From the NCBI GenBank assembly GCA_005879675.1, contig VBJE01000081.1, positions 885-8,256 on the forward strand: 7,372 bases of DNA. The letters are read 5' to 3'. Each line of letters opens with the position of its first letter. Within the stretch, counting starts at the first letter, position 1. A program made the position numbers and the translations under genes. This DNA comes from Chloroflexota bacterium. GTDB taxonomy: Bacteria > Chloroflexota > Dormibacteria > Dormibacterales > Dormibacteraceae. Shown here in pieces: positions 5,561 to 7,372 of the stretch. The notes under the pieces are model-generated. The model saw only the letters and a program-made list of their open reading frames with translations. It had not been told where the DNA came from and made no database searches.

Positions 5561-6232
5561 CTACGAAGAGGCGAGGGCGTCCGAGCCGACTCGTAGGCCC
5601 AGCCCAACAAGGGTCGCGCCCAGCATCGCTTCGATCGCCTTCCTGACCCTGGACCGGCGCAACCAGGAGCTAATCCGCTCGACGGCGAAGGCGTAGCCGA
5701 TCAGCCATGCGAGCGTCAGGAGGCAGAAGTTCAGGCCCAGCGCGAGCAGGAGGAGGAAGCTCGGGTGCGGCCCCGCGAACGGCGGCAGAAGGCTGATGAA
5801 AAAGGCAACCATCTTGGCGTTGGAGAGGTTGCTGAGCAGGCCTTGAAGAAACGCGCCGCGAGCCCCTCCGGTCCAGCCCCTCCGGCGGCTGCGCCGCCAC
5901 CTCCCCATGAATGGGGAGGAGACCACCTCCCCGTGGATGGGCAGGAAAATCCTTAACAGCGTGTGGATTCCGAGGTAGACAAGGTATGCCGCACCCGCGA
6001 TGCGGATGGCGAAGAAGAGAGGCGCCGATGCCGTGAGCAGGACCGCCAGGCCGGCGCTGGTGGCGGCGGTCCACGCGGCCTGGCCCGCGGCCACGCCGGC
6101 CGCGGTGGCGATGCCCGAGCGGCGGCCGCCGGCGAGGGTGTTACGGATCGTGAGCGCGGTGTCCTGGCCCGGCGTGCAGATCACAAGCAACGACACGCCA
6201 AGGAAGGCAAGGTACGATCCGAGCCCGATCAC
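5561..6232 (-). CDS. LysE/RhtB-family amino-acid exporter with a repeat-derived loop
   Basis: A 223-residue inner-membrane transporter of the LysE/RhtB family, whose members export amino acids and derivatives such as lysine, homoserine or threonine. Family blocks: VICTPGQD with RNTLAGGRRSGIATAAGVA after helix 1 (residues 17-48; the usual P-G-P is P-G-Q here), GAAYLVYLGIHTLLR (80-94), and QGLLSNLSNAKMVAFFISLL (130-149), then two C-terminal helices. The cytoplasmic loop between helices 3 and 4 is unusual: residues 97-119 (LPIHGEVVSSPF, then a very basic MGRWRRSRRRG) are encoded by copies of the hairpin repeat found in the neighbouring gaps. The protein is about 15 residues longer than typical members. 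Helices and conserved blocks on both sides are intact, so function may persist. GTG 6232 is the only usable start near the first helix; no clear ribosome binding site precedes it. It follows the sigma-factor gene by 66 bases and may be co-transcribed. Confidence 0.85.
   Translation of the reverse strand: MIGLGSYLAFLGVSLLVICTPGQDTALTIRNTLAGGRRSGIATAAGVAAGQAAWTAATSAGLAVLLTASAPLFFAIRIAGAAYLVYLGIHTLLRIFLPIHGEVVSSPFMGRWRRSRRRGWTGGARGAFLQGLLSNLSNAKMVAFFISLLPPFAGPHPSFLLLLALGLNFCLLTLAWLIGYAFAVERISSWLRRSRVRKAIEAMLGATLVGLGLRVGSDALASS
5884..5945. repeat. Hairpin repeat copy 2, inside the LysE gene, with a degraded extra stem
   Basis: GGCGGC-TGC-GCCGCC (5884-5898) is followed by a perfect CCTCCCCAT-GA-ATGGGGAGG stem (5900-5919), the same architecture as copy 1. 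A second, decayed stem of the same kind, CCTCCCCGT-GG-ATGGGCAGG (5926-5945, seven of nine pairs), comes directly after it. All of it lies in the reading frame of the LysE gene and encodes about residues 97-117. Confidence 0.75.
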
Positions 6233-6259
6233 GATGCGGTCATTGTGGCGGTGTCCCAG

Positions 6260-6282
6260 CCCTCTCCTCGATGGGGAGAGGG
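6260..6282. repeat. Hairpin repeat copy 3 between the sigma-factor and LysE genes
   Basis: CCCTCTCCTC (6260-6269) pairs with GGGGAGAGGG (6273-6282), ten pairs with one G-T wobble, around a GAT loop. The GGGGAG core and ATGGGGAG context match the C4/G4 stems of the other copies. It lacks the GC-rich first stem and a T-run, so its role as a terminator of the sigma-factor gene is doubtful. Confidence 0.55.
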
Positions 6283-6298
6283 TGCCTGTCAGCTCTCG

Positions 6299-7273
6299 CT
6301 ACGTTGAGGCGTAGGAGCGCAGGGCTGCCGCCCTGCCTGTCCGGCGCAGCTTTTCGAGCGCGCTGCGCTCCAGCTGCCGCACCGTTTCCCGGCTGGTGCC
6401 CAGCCGGCGCGCGACTTCGTCCAGAGCGCGCTGGTGCCCGTCGCCAAGGCCGAACCGGAGCTGGATCACGCGGCGCTCGCGCGGCACGAGCACGCGCAGC
6501 ACGTCGTCCACCTGGTCCTTGAGGTCGGTCCGCATCGCGGCGCTGGCCGGCGACTCGGCCGTGACGTCCTCGATCAGGTGGCCTAGCTCGGTGTCGCCTT
6601 CCTCGCCGATCGGCGTCTCCAGCGAAACGGTGTCGCGCGAGGTCTGGCGCAGCGCCTGGACCTCCAGGGTCGTGAGGCCCAGCTCCTCGCCGATCTCTTC
6701 GTCGGTCGGCTGGCGGCCGAGCGAGTCGCGGAGACGGTCGGACACCCGCACCAGCTTGTTGGTCTGGTCGCCGATGTGGATCGGAAGCCGGATCGTCCGC
6801 GCCTGGTCGCCGATGGCCCTCAGCACAGCCTGCCGGATCCACCACGTCGCGTAGGTCGAGAACTTGAACCCGCGGCGGTGGTCGAACTTGGCGACCGCGC
6901 GCATGAGCCCGACGTTGCCCTCCTGGATCAGGTCCAGCAGGGGCATCCCCCGGCCCTGGTACTTCTTGGCGATCGAGACGACCAGGCGGAGGTTGGCCTC
7001 GGTCATCCGCGCGCGGGCGGCCTGGGAACCGGCCTCGATCTGCTTGGCCAGCTCGACCTCCTGCTCCTTGGTGAGCAGGGTGCCGCGGCCGATCTCGCGG
7101 AGATACGCCCCGAGCGCGTCGGCATCCGCCTCGACGGGCTCCGCCGGCTGGCGGGGCTGCTCCTCGAGGCCGGCGAGGACGTCGGCGAGCGCGGGCGAGG
7201 TTTCCTGGGAGTTCGCGCGGCCCTCGTCCTCGGCCGCATTCAGCCACAGTGAGACCGATGATTGGATTTGCAT
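6299..7273 (-). CDS. RNA polymerase sigma-70-family factor, group-2 (RpoD-like)
   Basis: A 324-residue sigma factor. It carries regions 1.2 (DALGAYLREIGRGTLLTKEQ, residues 53-72), 2 (ANLRLVVSIAKKYQGRGMPL, 93-112; DLIQEGNVGLMRAVAKFD, 114-131; FKFSTYATWWIRQAVLRAI to about 154), 3 (about 163-240) and 4 (PRERRVIQLRFGLGDG, then the TSRETVRQLERSALEKLRR helix-turn-helix). The region 2.4 and 4.2 elements that read the -10 and -35 boxes are complete. The acidic region 1.1 and the long non-conserved insert of primary sigma factors are absent; instead the first ~50 residues are short and acidic. That matches group-2 (non-essential, RpoD-like) sigma factors, though some lineages have a short principal sigma factor and that cannot be excluded. 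ATG 7273 is the first Met and has only a weak GAGG signal nearby. The gene is divergent from a DJ-1/PfpI-family gene. Confidence 0.92.
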   Translation of the reverse strand: MQIQSSVSLWLNAAEDEGRANSQETSPALADVLAGLEEQPRQPAEPVEADADALGAYLREIGRGTLLTKEQEVELAKQIEAGSQAARARMTEANLRLVVSIAKKYQGRGMPLLDLIQEGNVGLMRAVAKFDHRRGFKFSTYATWWIRQAVLRAIGDQARTIRLPIHIGDQTNKLVRVSDRLRDSLGRQPTDEEIGEELGLTTLEVQALRQTSRDTVSLETPIGEEGDTELGHLIEDVTAESPASAAMRTDLKDQVDDVLRVLVPRERRVIQLRFGLGDGHQRALDEVARRLGTSRETVRQLERSALEKLRRTGRAAALRSYAST

Positions 7274-7297
7274 GCACCTCTGGTCTACCTCGTAAGG

Positions 7298-7312
7298 TGG
7301 TTTTTGAAACCA
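7298..7312. promoter_or_regulatory. Small inverted repeat between the divergent sigma and PfpI-type genes
   Basis: TGGTTT-TTG-AAACCA, with perfect 6-base arms, sits in the 57-base gap between the two divergent start codons, in the only AT-rich stretch there. It could be a regulator site or part of the promoter region. On the plus strand TTGCAT (7268-7273) and TAAGGT (7293-7298) are a weak promoter pair with a long 19-base spacer. Evidence is slight. Confidence 0.3.
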
Positions 7313-7330
7313 AAATCCAGGAGGTGAGCG

Positions 7331-7372
7331 ATGAAGATCGCCTGCGTGCTCGGCCCCGCTTTCGAGGACTCC
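7331..7372 (+). CDS. DJ-1/PfpI-family protein, N-terminal fragment
   Basis: Only the first 14 codons are in the window, cut by the window edge. They read MKIACVLGPAFEDS, the first beta-strand and turn of the DJ-1/PfpI superfamily, which includes class-I-glutamine-amidotransferase-like proteases, glyoxalases and chaperones; the conserved glutamate of the F-E-D-S motif is present. A strong ribosome binding site, AGGAGGT, is five bases ahead of the ATG. The gene is divergent from the sigma-factor gene. The exact activity cannot be decided without the catalytic cysteine region, which lies beyond the window. Confidence 0.7.
   Translation, partial: MKIACVLGPAFEDS

Noticed and set aside
5884..5945. 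CRISPR-like or tandem repeat array
   Set aside because: There are only two adjacent stems, unequal in sequence and without spacers of uniform length.

Overview
This is a high-GC chromosomal window from a bacterium with compact, mostly non-overlapping genes. The organism cannot be fixed from the sequence. The GC-rich codon choice, GTG starts, a short group-2-type sigma-70 factor and soil-type accessory families (YdeI/OmpD-associated, ArsR plus AHSA1-type SRPBCC, single-repeat TMEM175) would fit an actinobacterial, Chloroflexota-like or other uncultured soil lineage. At least one gene (tetR, position 4433) looks leaderless, with a TANNNT -10 box seven bases before its start codon.

Left part (1-2480): a TMEM175-like channel gene (minus) is divergent from a YdeI/OmpD-associated gene (plus). 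The YdeI gene runs tail-to-tail into a three-gene minus-strand operon, read as arsR, then an AHSA1-type SRPBCC gene, then a DUF1801 gene. The DUF1801 gene is broken: about 15 conserved residues are missing from its middle and the frame changes there. The operon has a near-consensus sigma-70 promoter (TTGACA, 17 bases, TATTCT) lying partly inside the 3' end of the next gene, and an AT-rich dyad over the start region.

Middle (2481-5062): a 14-helix EmrB/QacA-type drug-efflux transporter and a small four-helix membrane protein are translationally coupled through an ATGA overlap. They are divergent from a TetR-family repressor. The short divergent region holds a 32-base inverted repeat whose right arm forms the -35 of the tetR promoter, a standard layout for a self-regulated efflux cassette.

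Right part (5071-7372): three minus-strand genes encode a tandem ACT-domain protein, a LysE/RhtB amino-acid exporter and a sigma-70-family factor. They are followed by the start of a divergent DJ-1/PfpI-family gene. Hairpin repeats of one apparent family occur between these genes and also inside the LysE gene, where the repeat is translated in frame into a basic loop.

I see no CRISPR array, RNA gene, insertion sequence or prophage. Most of the window is ordinary. The parts that merit a second look are the protein-coding repeat copy in the exporter, the deletion-broken DUF1801 gene and the two promoter/operator layouts.
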